NCBI GenBank assembly: GCA_004519485.1
Contig: CP038134.1
Coordinates: 558,001-622,000 of the forward strand
Direction: 5' to 3'
DNA: 64,000 nt
Source: Nannochloropsis oceanica
Lineage: Eukaryota > Sar > Eustigmatophyceae > Eustigmatales > Monodopsidaceae
Position 1 is the stretch's first letter; each line of letters opens with the position of its first letter. The position numbers and the translations under genes are program-made. The notes below the pieces were generated by a model. The model was not told the DNA's origin and did no database searches. It saw only the letters and a list, made by a program, of their open reading frames with translations. Below are positions 1-12,817 of the stretch, one piece after another.

Positions 1-353
1 GGCTTTGATTGCTGTTACAGCTATGCGTCTATGACGAGATAATGGCAATATAGACGAGAGACGTTCTCTTCTTCGTTTTGGAAAGCAATAAAACGCCACG
101 CGCATACCCTAGCCCACGGGCAAACATTTAAGAAAATGACAACAGCAGCTAATTGGCGGAGACTGTAGGGATTGTTTGCGTTGCTTCTATCTAACTGGAA
201 CATCATCCTCACACTCTCGTCCCGCTCTGGGAGGGCTGCGTCTCCCTTACCCCCGCCGAAGCACGCGACTAACACAGCCTACACCCTGACACACCTGCAC
301 ACACACAGGAAGAGAACATCTTTGAGCTTCAAGGCCGTATCTGCCTCCTAACC
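1..353. other. Left-edge spacer and Rab1 5' flank
   Basis: No coding region is supported here. Short open frames on the minus strand have no recognisable composition or family. The last ~60 bases, with CA-rich runs near 290-310, are probably promoter and 5' UTR of the Rab1 gene that starts at 354. Confidence 0.5.
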
Positions 354-1645
<1,292 letters not shown>

Positions 1646-3155
1646 ACTGGGAGGGAGAGAGGAGGGGAGAGACGGTTCGGTGAAAATGAAAACAAGGAAA
1701 AAGGAGGATCGAAAAGAGAGAGGGAATGAAGAAAAATTGACCTTGTAGGAGTGGGGGAAGAGACAGAGAGAAAGTGGCCGTCTTTGCATTGAAGAGAGAG
1801 GCGTCCCGATCGTGGCACCCTTTCCATCTTCCCCTTTCCCCTTCTAGTGCGTGGTTCCTCGTGTGGGGGCCGTACTGACGATTAAAGGGAATAACATTAA
1901 TCTTCTTCTCTGTTCGCACATTCGGCCGAAAATAAACAGACACACGTGCACACTTGTAAAAACAGAAAGACATGTTCCCCGCACCCTCAGAGCCCCCCCC
2001 AAAAAACAAAAGGAAGGTGGAAGAAAATACCCGGGGGGGAGGACGCGACGCAACGCAATGGTAGGAGACAAAAGTCAGGGAGGCCCGGGGGATAGTGGGG
2101 GAAAGGGCACCCGGGCATGGACATGTTTTTTGGTACCTCCATCCACACTCTCTTGACCTCTCTTCCCGCCGGGATGAAACAACAGGAGAGGGAGGGAAAA
2201 AATAGAAAATTAAAAAAAAAAGGTACGACTACCTCAAACCACAAAACATCTTGGACCTCCTCTTGCAGTGATAATGTGTAGAGAGAATATGGCTTCATCG
2301 ATGTTTCATTTCTGTTCTTTTTCACCTTGAAGGAGGAGGTGCAAGCAATTTTGTTTGTCCTCGTTATCGGACCCTTGTTCGTTTGTTTTTCTCCATCCCT
2401 TTTACCCTAGCCATCCGTTTGACTTCCATATTATTCTGGATCTACGTGAACCTTTTCAAGCCTTATCTTCTTGCGTCTGCTACACGTACCACTTGCAACA
2501 CCCAGAGAAATCGATTTTGTTCTCTCATCTATCCCTCTCCATATTACCAACTAATGATAAAAACCTGCAGCTCCTTTCCATTAGAAAAGCATGATGCACA
2601 CTGAGAAAGAAGCTGAAGAAGGATATCAAATATCGCCCACACTCCCTAGGTTGTACCGCCGTTTTCCTTTCTCTTATCCCCGCAAAAATTATGCAAAATG
2701 GCACAATTACAAATTAACCCTCTGTCCCGCTGCATTTTTTTTAGGACCTACTTCTTTCTCAGTGACACTCAATCACAGACACACACTAAGACACACACAC
2801 GCCACACATGCACTCTCTTTGTCTCTCACGCCCTCCCTCCACTACTTATCTTGTATTGTCCGTATTTTTCCATAGAGGTACAATTTAATGTGGTGCGTTA
2901 CTGTCTGTCTCTTGTTTTGTCTGGTCAGACGGGAATCCGCGATCATGTTTCTCCGCCAAAAAGGGCATTGTCGTTAATGTCGTCGTCGTTGCATTCAAGA
3001 GGTTAACCGCTAGTGCTACTGCTTATTCCCAATCTTCTTCTTCTTCTTCTCCTTCTTCTTCTTCTGCTGCTGCTGCTGCTGCTGCTAGCCACCTCTCTCG
3101 CTTGCGTACTCTCTCATTATGGGGATTTCTTCCATCCACCTTATAACCCCCACAA
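1646..3155. other. Convergent 3' spacer, Rab1/AlaRS
   Basis: About 1.5 kb between two converging stop codons. It holds the 3' UTRs, purine-rich and CA-rich low-complexity sequence (for example around 2765-2815) and a CTT/CTG microsatellite near 3034-3086. Open frames of 60-110 codons on both strands show no protein-like composition and no start/splice context. I see no gene. Confidence 0.6.
3034..3086. repeat. CTT and CTG trinucleotide microsatellite
   Basis: A run of CTT units with one interruption passes directly into about seven CTG units and ends at 3086. It lies just beyond the AlaRS stop codon, in the convergent 3' spacer, so it is probably transcribed in a 3' UTR but not translated. 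Confidence 0.9.
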
Positions 3156-6100
3156 TTAAGACAAACCAGCAAACCTTTTAGCGGCCATCAAAGCCGCCTC
3201 AACATTTTCCAACCCAACTCCGGTTCCCTGCCCTCGAGGTGCCTTACCTCCACTTCTTCCTCCCCCAGCCCCCTCGATCGCAGCAGCTACCCATGCCACC
3301 GGATCAAAGGAAGCTTCTTTGACAGGCACACTCGAGTAAACCCCGAACTTACCCGTGTCCTCGTCGGCACTCACCAACAAAAAGCATCCAGTAGGATGAA
3401 CCTGCGCTGCCTTATCCAGACACTCTTTCGATATCTTCCCATCAGTCCCAAAATCCACTCTCTCGATCACGACCCCCTTGCCCTCAGCCGCCGCCGCCGT
3501 CGCCACCTCCACTACACGCCCCAAAGCCTTCTCTCTATTTTTTGCCATCTTCTCCTTTTTATACTTCTTCACCCGCACTACCAGCGCTTCCAAACCCGTC
3601 CTGAACCTCTCTTTCTCCACTGCCGAAATCGACAAGGGGCCCAGGCGCATACTCAACATCTTTACCTCCGCCTCCAACGCATCCTCCGGTTTCCCCTCTG
3701 CAACGGCCAGCAACCCCGCGAATTCCTCTGCCAGTGCCTCGGCTGCCTTTGCCCCGTCTTTGGTCACAGCCGTGATCCTCCTGATGCCCTTTGCGATGCC
3801 CGTCTCTTCTATCAACGCAAACCGCTCCGCGTCCCTCGTGTTACTCAAATGTGTCCCCCCACAAAACTCCACCGACTTATCCTCCCACGCTGGATTCGCT
3901 GGGTCTTCAAGCATAGGAGGCACTTCCTGCCCAACACTCAGCACACGGACCGGGTCAGGGTAACGCTCTCCGAACACCTGCCTGAGCGCCTTGATATTTA
4001 ACGCCTTTTCTAAGGGAGCAATGTAAGAATGCACGGGCAACTCCTCCTTAATCCTTTCCCTAACAATCGTCTCGACCTCCGCCAATTCCGCCGTCGACAA
4101 GGCCTTATTCCAAGCGAAATCAAACCGCAACTTCTCCTCGTCCACCGCCGAGCCCTTCTGATCACACAATCCCGACCCGTCAGAAACCCCCTTCATTAAT
4201 ACCCGCCTCAACGCGTGATTCAACACATGTGTCATCGTGTGATTCGGCGCGATATTTGCTCGTCGCACGTAATCAACCATACACGTCGCAGTGTCTCCCA
4301 CCCTCAAAGCGCCTGACTCCAACGGACCAATATGCAATACGTAGCCTCCATAGCTCTGCACCGAGTCCACCCTCAACGTGTCCGTGCCGTCCAAATTTGT
4401 CAACACGCCCGTATCGTAAATCTGCCCTCCCTGCTCTGCATAAAACGAAGTCGTATTCAGAATGACTGCGACTATCCCGTCCTCTGCCGTGACCTCGTCC
4501 ACGAACCCCACCCCATCCTCAGTCGACCCCTTGCCCTTGTACAACGCCAATACCTTTGCCGACGGCTCATGATGCCAGACGTACTTCAAACTCGAATCCG
4601 TCATCTCGACTCCCCGACTCTGCAACCACGCCGTCTGCTCCGCTTCCAACACCAACTCTTTCCCCCCCAAGGCCTTCTTGGCCGCCGCCGCCATGGCACT
4701 CAATCGCTTATCCTCCGCGAGCAATGTCTCAAACCCCGCCCTGTCAACCGTCAGCCCCTTCTCTTCCGCCATCAGCTCAGTCAAGTCAATCGGAAAGCCC
4801 ATCGTAGAATACAAATGATGCGCCTCTTTCGCCGGAAATTTCACCTTTCCCACGTTTCCACTCCCACTTGCAGAGAGTAACAGTTCCTCAGCCACTTTCT
4901 TAAAATGCTTCTCCCCCTGATCCAATGTCCGATTGAATGCCCGCTCCTCCTCTGCCAGTACCTCCATCACTCTCTTCTCCTTCTCCTCCAAATCGGGAAA
5001 CACTTCCTTCATCTGATTCACCACCACGTGAACGAGCTTCGAGAAAAATCCCGGCGGAGCTCCAAGCACTTTCTGTCCATACCTCACCGCTCGCCTTAGC
5101 ACCCGCCGGAGAACGTAACCCCTCCCATCATTCGACGGGACCGCGCCATCGGAGATAGCAAACGTCAAGGTACGAATATGATCCGCAACCACTCTGTAAG
5201 CCATATCCTTACTCTCCTTATCCTCCTTCCCCAGTTTGCCCGCATAGGGAGCCGCCCCGGTCAGTTCTTGGATGGCATCGAACAGAGGCAAGAAGATATC
5301 TGTATCGTAATTAGAAGGCCTGTTCTGCATAATGGAAGTTAAGCGCTCAAAACCCATTCCGGTATCCACGTGCTTATTAGGCAACTCGCGGAGTTCGCCG
5401 CCTTCTTCCCGATTGTATTGAATGAAGACGATGTTCCAGATTTCGATCAGGTCCGGCGAATCCATGTTCACCAGCTCCGGCACTTCTCGCCCAGACAGGC
5501 GGTCGTAATGGATCTCCGAGCAGGGCCCGCAGGGGCCCGTTTCGCCCATCTCCCAGAAGTTGTCCTGCGACATACGGTGGGTTGGTGGGGAGGACGGAAG
5601 GAGAGTGAGAAAATTGCTCCTAACCAATTTGTTGAGATCTCCCTTCCTCGAGTGCAGAAAACAAATACCCCTTCTACCAACATCAAAACCAAAAAGGGAC
5701 AGTTTCTCGAATCTTCCTCAAATCCTTACCTTGCACCCGAAGGGGAGCACGCGGTTGGCAGGCAAAAACTTGAGCCAGAGCTGCTTCGCCTCCTCGTCAG
5801 GCTTCAGTCCTTGCTTGTCGTCCCCCCCAAAATAGGTCGCATACAACCGCGTCGGATCTAACCCAAACTCGTCGATCAAGCACTCCCAAGCCCATGTGAT
5901 CGCATCCTCCTTAAAATAAGAGCCAAAGCTCCAGTTGCCCAGCATCTCGAAAAAGGTGTGGTGATAAGTGTCCTTCCCCACGTCCTCCAAATCATTATGC
6001 TTCCCCCCCGCCCGAATACATTTCTGGCTATTCACCGCTCGATTCAACTTCGATAAAGGCATTTTTGGGTCGGCTGTACCCAGGAAAAGGGGTTTAAATT

Positions 6101-6620
6101 GATTCATCCCCGCGTTGGTAAAGAGGAGGGTGGGATCGTCATGCGGTACAACGGGGCTGGAAGACCAGTACGTGTGCCCCCGTTTTTGGACGAAATAGTC
6201 AATGAAGATTTGTCGCACGCGCCGGGCGGGCCAAGCTGGTTTGAAATAAATTTGTGGGATTTGAAAAATGGGGAACGAGAGCGAGCAGGACGTGAGTGGT
6301 GGGGTGCGACGCAGGGAGGGATGGGACCTAGAGTGATAATGTTTGGAGTAAGGGAGGCAGATCTGGTCATACATTCTCCTCCTTCTGGACAAAAGAGAGC
6401 TGAACGACCAGACATAGCACCAGGGATGGGAAGGAGATAGAGGTACGCAGCGATGGGGCATGTCAGGAACGCCATCGCTCTATAATGCTGCACCATCATC
6501 ATCCGCCGTCATGTCAAAAAATTTCGATCGAGGCTGTCTCAACTTACCAGTCTCGACGCGCAGATCAGTCACGCTTTCCCGCAGATCATCCACGTCCTCG
6601 GTTGTTCCATCATTGCTCAT
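3156..6620 (-). CDS. AARS1: Alanyl-tRNA synthetase, eukaryotic type
   Basis: Charges tRNA-Ala with alanine and clears mischarged Ser/Gly. Three exons on the minus strand: 6620-6548, 6235-5730, 5564-3156, giving 995 aa (family usually 870-970). The first 24-codon exon ([10 protein letters not shown]...) ends in phase 1 and joins [15 protein letters not shown] exactly; an in-frame stop lies upstream, which fixes this ATG. The class II catalytic core holds [15 protein letters not shown] and [15 protein letters not shown]. The editing domain has HTMTHVLNH (HxxxH) and CGGTHLSN zinc ligands. The C-Ala end carries the GGG motif in [16 protein letters not shown]. There is no targeting peptide, so the enzyme is probably cytosolic. 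It shares a 523-bp head-to-head spacer with the TPR-like gene. Confidence 0.95.
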
Positions 6621-7143
6621 GGTATTGCGGGTACTCGTGGTTGCTTCTAATCTCTCGCCTCAAAGTGCCTCTGCTTTTTTGGAGAGCAAGAATGTGATTA
6701 TGGAGGGTTGTAAAGGAGGGAGCAAGTTGGAAAAGTGCATTAAAGTGACTCACGGCTGCAGCACATGGTGTTTTCCGATCATCAAACAGCTTAACAATAT
6801 GCTTGGTAAGCAGAAGCCGCGAGCACAAGCTGACGGCGCATGTGTGGTACAGGAACGGCCAAATGATCTCGAAAGAGACGAGGAAGGAGGACCGAGGAAG
6901 AAGAAGACTTCAAAGTTTTCGGAGATGACGACTTTCAAAGCCTTTGACAACACTCAAAATACTGCGGCCATATTGATTTATCTTCATTCTTCAGCTGATC
7001 TACGTCCACACTTATGCCTCTCGTTGTCCTACCTTACAGATCTCGTCGGAGCTGAAGCTTGCAAGTGAGATCAAGCACCCAAAGCGACGCCTTTCAAAAA
7101 CGCACATTCCCATAACATCTCCCGCACGTCTTGTCAGCAAATA
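6621..7143. promoter_or_regulatory. Head-to-head spacer, AlaRS / TPR-like gene
   Basis: A 523-bp interval between divergent start codons, presumably serving both promoters. A plus-strand frame runs through part of it (6460-7068), but its composition is not protein-like and it overlaps AlaRS exon 1. No clear TATA box or element was recognised. Confidence 0.5.
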
Positions 7144-8829
7144 ATGACTTGTAGAAGAATAGGACATTCACCAGCATTCGCTTGCGCAAAGCTGGTGACT
7201 GTTATTGTGATGTCCACCTTGGCCCAAGCGGCTACACTGCTTCCCCAGTGCTGTTTTGTCATAAGCAACGGGGCATCACAGGCGCTAACGCCAGCAACGT
7301 CTCCAGCCTCCATGGCCATGACGGCACCATTGGCATACACGCGCGTACGGGGTAGGTCTCGGGGGCTCTTGAGATGCTTTTTAGGCCTAAGCAGGAATGG
7401 GAACAGCGGTGGGAAGCCTCAGTCGCCGCCGGTGGAGGAGCAGGACGTGAACGGTGTTGGGTCTACAAGCACTACCATGCGCCGACGGGAGTTTGTGGTG
7501 ACGCCGCACCACCACGGTAACAGCCATTTGGAGGGCTTGTTAAATCTGGCAGGGCGGGAGAAGGAGGAGTTTGCGGGCGCACTGGTGAAGTTAGAGCATC
7601 ACATGCAGCTGGAGGTAGCCGAGGCGCTCATCTTCAACATTCGGTGCGTACCTTTTTGGGAGGGCAGGAAGTTCGGGGAGTGTTCTAGTAGAGGGAGATA
7701 TGTTCATGGTTGGCAGCGACAAGCTCCACCTTATTTATTGGCCTTTATATCCTCCTATCATCAATGAGGTCCGTCTTCTGTTTCTTAGTCCTTTCTCTCC
7801 CTCCCCTCCCACCCACTCACAGTAAATACACCAACGGTGGGATGCTCCCGTCTGCGGACGGCTCGCTACCCAAGCTCAGGCCAGATCAGCAGGAGGTAGT
7901 GACAGAATTTATTCCTGAGGTGATGCGGATCATGGATAGGTTGGAGCAGCAAGGCCACCACCACCGGGACGCCCGCGTGGCACTCTATGCGACCGAGGCG
8001 CTAAGTTATGAGGTGTCGACTAAGAATGTCGTCAAAGCTGCACGTACGTCAGGGGATGACCTGAGACTTTGAATAAAGAGCATCGCCTGACCGAGAGCAG
8101 CCAGTTTTACCCAGTTGTCTGCCCTATGTATCCTTTGTGTCGTCGGCACTTCCTCATCGTCCCCTTTTTCAGTTTCTCTTGCTCACGCTTTTTTTTAAAT
8201 CCCCCCTAACCTCCTGAAAGCTCAACTAGCCCGCATCTTCAAGAACATCGACATGATGGTGGCCAAACACCCTGAGCTAAAGGGCGGCGCCCCCTTCATC
8301 ATCCAAGGCATGATGTTTCTCAATGCCCCTATACCCGTCCGCAGCGTCAAGAAGGCCAAAGAGTGTTTCCAGTCCGCGCATAGGGTGCGTTCAAGGAAGG
8401 AAATATCATGACATTTTGACTTGGTTGATGAAAATCCATGCTGCAGTCTGACTTGGTTGATTCTAGATTTTTTATTTTTTAACCCCTTCCTCCTTTTCTC
8501 CCTCATTCCCTCCCTCCCTCCTCTCACACAAACAGATCGACGCCACCAGCCCGCGCAACAACTACTTTTGCGGTGTGACGGCCTATTTAGAAAAAGATTA
8601 CACAGAAGCTCACACTTACTTTGCGGAATCCCTGCGTCTAGCCCAGGAGGCGGCCGCGATTGCTAGCGCTGTACGGAAAGGCGTCGCTCTTTCCGGTGAT
8701 GGGGGAGGAGAACGAGGAGGAGGATGTGCAGAAGCAGAAAATCCGGCAAATAAAGAGATGCCAATGGACGAGTACTTGCATGTGCAATGCCGGTTGGGCA
8801 TGGACCTGGCTAGCAGTCGGATCAAGTAG
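7144..8829 (+). CDS. TPR-like protein with possible N-terminal signal
   Basis: Function not recognised. Four exons: 7144-7643, 7823-8043, 8221-8384, 8536-8829; phases match at every junction, giving 392 aa. In exon 3 the acceptor at ...tgaaag|CTCAACTAG is used; the TAG a few bases on belongs to another frame. The C-terminal ~150 residues look like paired helical TPR units: AKECFQSAHRIDATSPRNNY followed by a second helix pair YLEKDYTEAHTYFAESL. The middle exon holds charged helices. The N terminus has a hydrophobic stretch (KLVTVIVMSTLAQAA) followed by Ser/Thr/Ala-rich and basic residues, which could be a signal or plastid-type presequence, but no clear ASAFAP motif follows. Met codons at 7210 or 7309 could be alternative starts. 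The exon model is fairly secure; the role is unknown. Confidence 0.75.
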
Positions 8830-10118
8830 AAGAAGATGTGATGATGGCGGGGTTTATTTCTTTGTAAATATTATAGCGCGGGATGCGAAACCAGAGAGGG
8901 TGAATGAAGAAGTGAGTGAGCGTAAATAAGTGAATGACATGACTAGGATAGTCACCGGGTGCTGGTGTCTGTATTGTAGGCCCCCCCCCCTCCTCCCTTG
9001 CTTGTCCTGTTGCAAATTTGATGTCTCGGGAGACAAGAGCAAACAAATAAAGATAGGAGGGACGGAATGAGGAAGGGGGATTGCTTCGACGCCTTATTTG
9101 AGTCACCTTTGGCTGTTGTAAAAAGGAGAGCACATGGAGTGTAAAAGAAGATCAACACTCAATAAAGAAAGCTTCCAAGAAATTAAAACGACGCTTCTTA
9201 ATTTCTACTTCACTTCGCGAGCGGGCGGTCCCTGCTTAATTGCAGTTTAGGAATTTATTTATTTATTTCGATATTGACTGCCCAGAGAACACTCGTATTA
9301 TTGTTGTATCCCATGCAAAATTTCTCTTTCGGGATATCACAAAAGCAGGTGCATCCTTTCCCCGTCGCTTTTCTCGGGGACTATCAAAAATTTGCAAGCA
9401 TTTTAATATCTTCGTTCTTCCTTGACTCTTTGGCGATTATTCTGGGTGTATAAGTCACATATGATACTGATATTGAGGCCGCGGCGCGGCTGGTCCCCTC
9501 GAACTTTGTGTCCGTGGGTTTTGTCTTTTTGAATATGTCCAGTGGGGATGATGTCCTGCCATCACCGTCGAAGGACGAAAGGTGGTGAACCCCCTGGTCC
9601 CCCTGACCCTCCATGAAACCTCAGAATGGAATCGTTGTGATCAGCACGATCTGACGGAATGGTCCGTGCTCAAATCCATCAAATCGATTTTCCCCCTTCG
9701 CTTTCACCGAAAAGATCGGCGATTGTGCACTTCGAATCAAAACAATCGAACCCCAAGTCATCACCCAGGATCCCCCTTACCCCCCATGGACATGGATCCC
9801 CCTTACCCCCTATCGCTTGTTGTGGACCTCGACTCAATGCCTGGTGGCTCCTGCAATTTAATATATTACTATGGCGTCGCCAACCATCGCCGACTCACCT
9901 GCTGACACACTCACCAGACTCACAATACTCAGATCCCCGACCTTCTATGGATCCTCAGTCAAGCTCGATAGGAAACTGAAACGAAAAGCAGTGGCATGCT
10001 TAAATCCCGCTTTTAAGAGGGGCATCCCTTATCTAATGACACCCAGCTCTCCCCCTGCTGACAGACTTCAAAAAAAAAGAGGAAAATTAATGAAACACCG
10101 TACGTGCTTGGAGACACA
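8830..10118. other. Convergent spacer, no gene seen
   Basis: About 1.3 kb between converging genes. The left half is AT-rich with short open frames; the right half has C-rich sequence with a 17-nt direct repeat (GGATCCCCCTTACCCCC at 9768 and 9794). No conserved protein segment, tRNA arm or element end was recognised. Confidence 0.55.
9768..9810. repeat. Direct repeat GGATCCCCCTTACCCCC, two copies
   Basis: Two identical 17-nt copies, at 9768-9784 and 9794-9810, are separated by a short CATGGACAT-containing spacer. The role is unknown; it may be a local slippage duplication in the convergent spacer. Confidence 0.8.
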
Positions 10119-12127
10119 TTAGGACACTATCATCGTCGGCAGTATCGGGCCCGTTTCAATGACGGGAGGCGTCGCGGCACTGCTCCTTCTGCTGGGGGTC
10201 TGGTCATACCCACGCAATACCTCTTCTTGGAATTCGGCCCAAAACATGAGGCAAACACATTGGAGGAGGCAGGAGAAGACGACCAGGCCATACATCCCTC
10301 CCCCGCGGATGACAGTGTTGTTGACCGAGCAGTTCTGCAGGCACAGTCTCCCGTCGAGTTGGATGCAAAGGGAGGCGTCGACGTTGCTGCTATTGCTGCT
10401 GCTGCTGCTGCTGATATCAAAGAGCGTGGAGCTTCTGCTGCTGATACCGGTCCCGTTGAGAGATGGCAAAGCTGACGACGGGCCGCACTCCGTCGTAAAG
10501 GCGGAAAGTGGGACGCCCTGTTTACACACAACGATATAGAGTCAATGATTGTGTCAGAGGTGAGTCCAGCTAAAGCGGAAGCAAGGGAAAAGAGATATAC
10601 TTACCATCCAGGCAAATATGCTAAGGGCAAGGCAGATGGTCGAGAGCAGGAGGGCGTAAAAACCCGTAGTCAAGGTGTCTGTGCGTGCCTATTTATTTGA
10701 TTGATGATTGAAGGAATGTTTCGAATTTCGGGTCACTGGATAAGTGACATGCAAAAAAAAGAGAGACAAATAAGTGCTTCCCCCCTCTCCCCCTACTTCC
10801 CTAACCCTACATAATACTCACCCAAATAGGGGCGGGACGCGCTATGGTAATCAAGCTGAGAAAGATCAAGCTTGTCACGGTAGCAAGGACGCTGACAACG
10901 ACAAAGGCTTGAGTTGAGCGAACATAGTCATAATATTCGGGGAAATTATTGGCCCTGCATGAGTACGTGTATTTTGGGGATGGTGAAGTTTATAGGTGCA
11001 CGTAACTGCGGTTTTAGTATCAGTATACTTTCAGGTTTCTGCACTGCCTAGCCGCCAACCCTGAAGAAAAGAATCGAGCGATGGGCCTCCGTTTGAACAT
11101 ATGTAAACACACCTCAACACAAAGACAAAAATTGACGCAAAACACGTACCAGTGCTCGAAGGAGGGTTGGATGTCGCTAGAAACGAGGGTGTTCTTCTTT
11201 TCCAGCCACGTCCGGGTCATCCCACCCGGGGTCTTTGCTCGGGTGTCAATGGAGACTTCGGAGGTTGTTTCATATTTCAGGTCACCGAACAATCCTGTGG
11301 GGGTTAAGAGGGAGGGCGGGAGAGAAAAATGTGTACGTGAGTTTCTTTTTTATGTTTAAGAACAATATATCAGTAAAACATATACGGGCATGAATCAGTG
11401 CGCTCGTACCGTAATTTATCCGACTTGTGAAAATGACAAGCTCGGAAGCTTCGCACTTGGCATCGGGGCCCAGTTCAGTCATCTTTGGCGGGCAAGGCAC
11501 CTTCTCAGGCATAAGAATAGAGGTGCTGATGATGCGACCTAAAGCCCACCCGCTTCTCGAGAGTGCGGCAAAAAGGATGAAGCCCAGAGTCGTAAACAAA
11601 AAGAAAGCCACTGAAAGCGGCGAGAAGATATTGTAAAAAAAAAGTCAGTGGCATCCGTCAGTAGTCTTCGTATATTGAACCCTTCGAACGCTCCCAAGCA
11701 GACAGACACGTCAAGAGAAAAAGAGCACCTTGAAATCTTCCTCATATCCTTACTTCCTAGCACTTACAATAAGTTTGATGACGACGCGTCTGTCGAAGGA
11801 TCTCTGAGGTCCCGCGTTTTCGTTTGCCCTGCATATATGGTTTAGATGATGACGGAGGCGTATTAAATTTATAACATTGCAGATTCACATCCACTTTAAT
11901 TCCTACTCCTCAATCTTTCCAACCCTCACCATTAAGGAGCCTTTGCCCATCGAATGAAAAATCGAACTTTGATGGCATACTGTCGATGCCAAATCTGGCC
12001 CGCCGCCGTCGGTTGACGTTCCCCCATAGACCCCGCCACCACCGGCCCCGCTTCCTCTCGCCGTGCCAACCCCCGCATGTAGCAGGGGCACTAGCTCGCC
12101 TGCTCCATTCCCCGGGTGACAACTCAT
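10119..12127 (-). CDS. Four-TM membrane protein, unknown family
   Basis: Function not recognised. Seven exons on the minus strand: 12127-11930, 11828-11768, 11610-11410, 11294-11150, 10954-10822, 10688-10605, 10517-10119; all phases join, giving 406 aa. Residues 1-66 are Gly-rich; a basic segment (GKRKRG...RQTRRH) precedes TM1 (about 87-103, FFLFTTLGFILFAAL). A ~110-residue loop follows, then TM2 (about 218-240, FVVVSVLATVTSLIFLSLI), TM3 (about 256-274, YALLLSTICLALSIFAW), a Ser- and Cys-containing loop, and TM4 (about 348-368). Both ends are predicted cytosolic, a claudin/tetraspanin-like topology without the signature motifs of either family. At exon 6 the acceptor aaatag|GCACGC, not the later cacag, keeps the frame. 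Splicing is well supported by phase; identity is open. Confidence 0.75.
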
Positions 12128-12817
12128 GCTCTAAACGCCTGTTCTGCTGCTAATACTATTCCGAAATAGTGTGTCAGGTACGATGATGGACTAGTTGAGG
12201 GGTGAGACGAAAATATTTTAGATCTTGACGGGCTTCTAGCTAAAGTTTTTGACACAATGCTCTTCTATCAGACATCCCTACCTTGACCTTGCGCTAGTGA
12301 TGCTGATTGGAGTTGTGGTCGGCAAACCAATACTGTGTGCCACGGGAGCCGATACACTGTTGTCGCTTGTAAAGCGGAAATACAAAAAACGCGATCGGAC
12401 ACGAGGGGCGTCTCGCAAAACACCTGTAGGGTAAGCAAGTGTGCGGAGCAGTGGGAGCCGAGAGTAGAGCAGCACACCAGGGCTTGCATTCAGCCATTCC
12501 TCCCTCACTTTGACATTCGCAAAATCGACCAGTTGAAAAACGAGGTTTGGACTCTTCGGAGAGGCTCGCCAATAATGATGCCGACAGCCTCACCGCCCAG
12601 TCAGAGCAAGGGGCATACACCTCGGTCAGAGTCTAGAATGCCGTGTGTGCTGTGGCTTACCATGCCGTGGACTGCATGTACTGAAGATTGACAAAGAGGA
12701 CTCACTAGCGCTATACCGTCATTACAAACGACAGCGCTGGCACTCGACGTGTACCACGCAGCCTGAGGGTCGCTGGGGCTTCGACACACGTGCTCGTGTT
12801 CACCTGTGGAGCTCGCC
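12128..12817. promoter_or_regulatory. Head-to-head spacer, four-TM gene / SppA
   Basis: A 690-bp interval between divergent start codons. Overlapping short frames exist on both strands but none looks protein-like. It is presumed to hold both promoters and 5' UTRs; I recognise no specific element. Confidence 0.5.
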
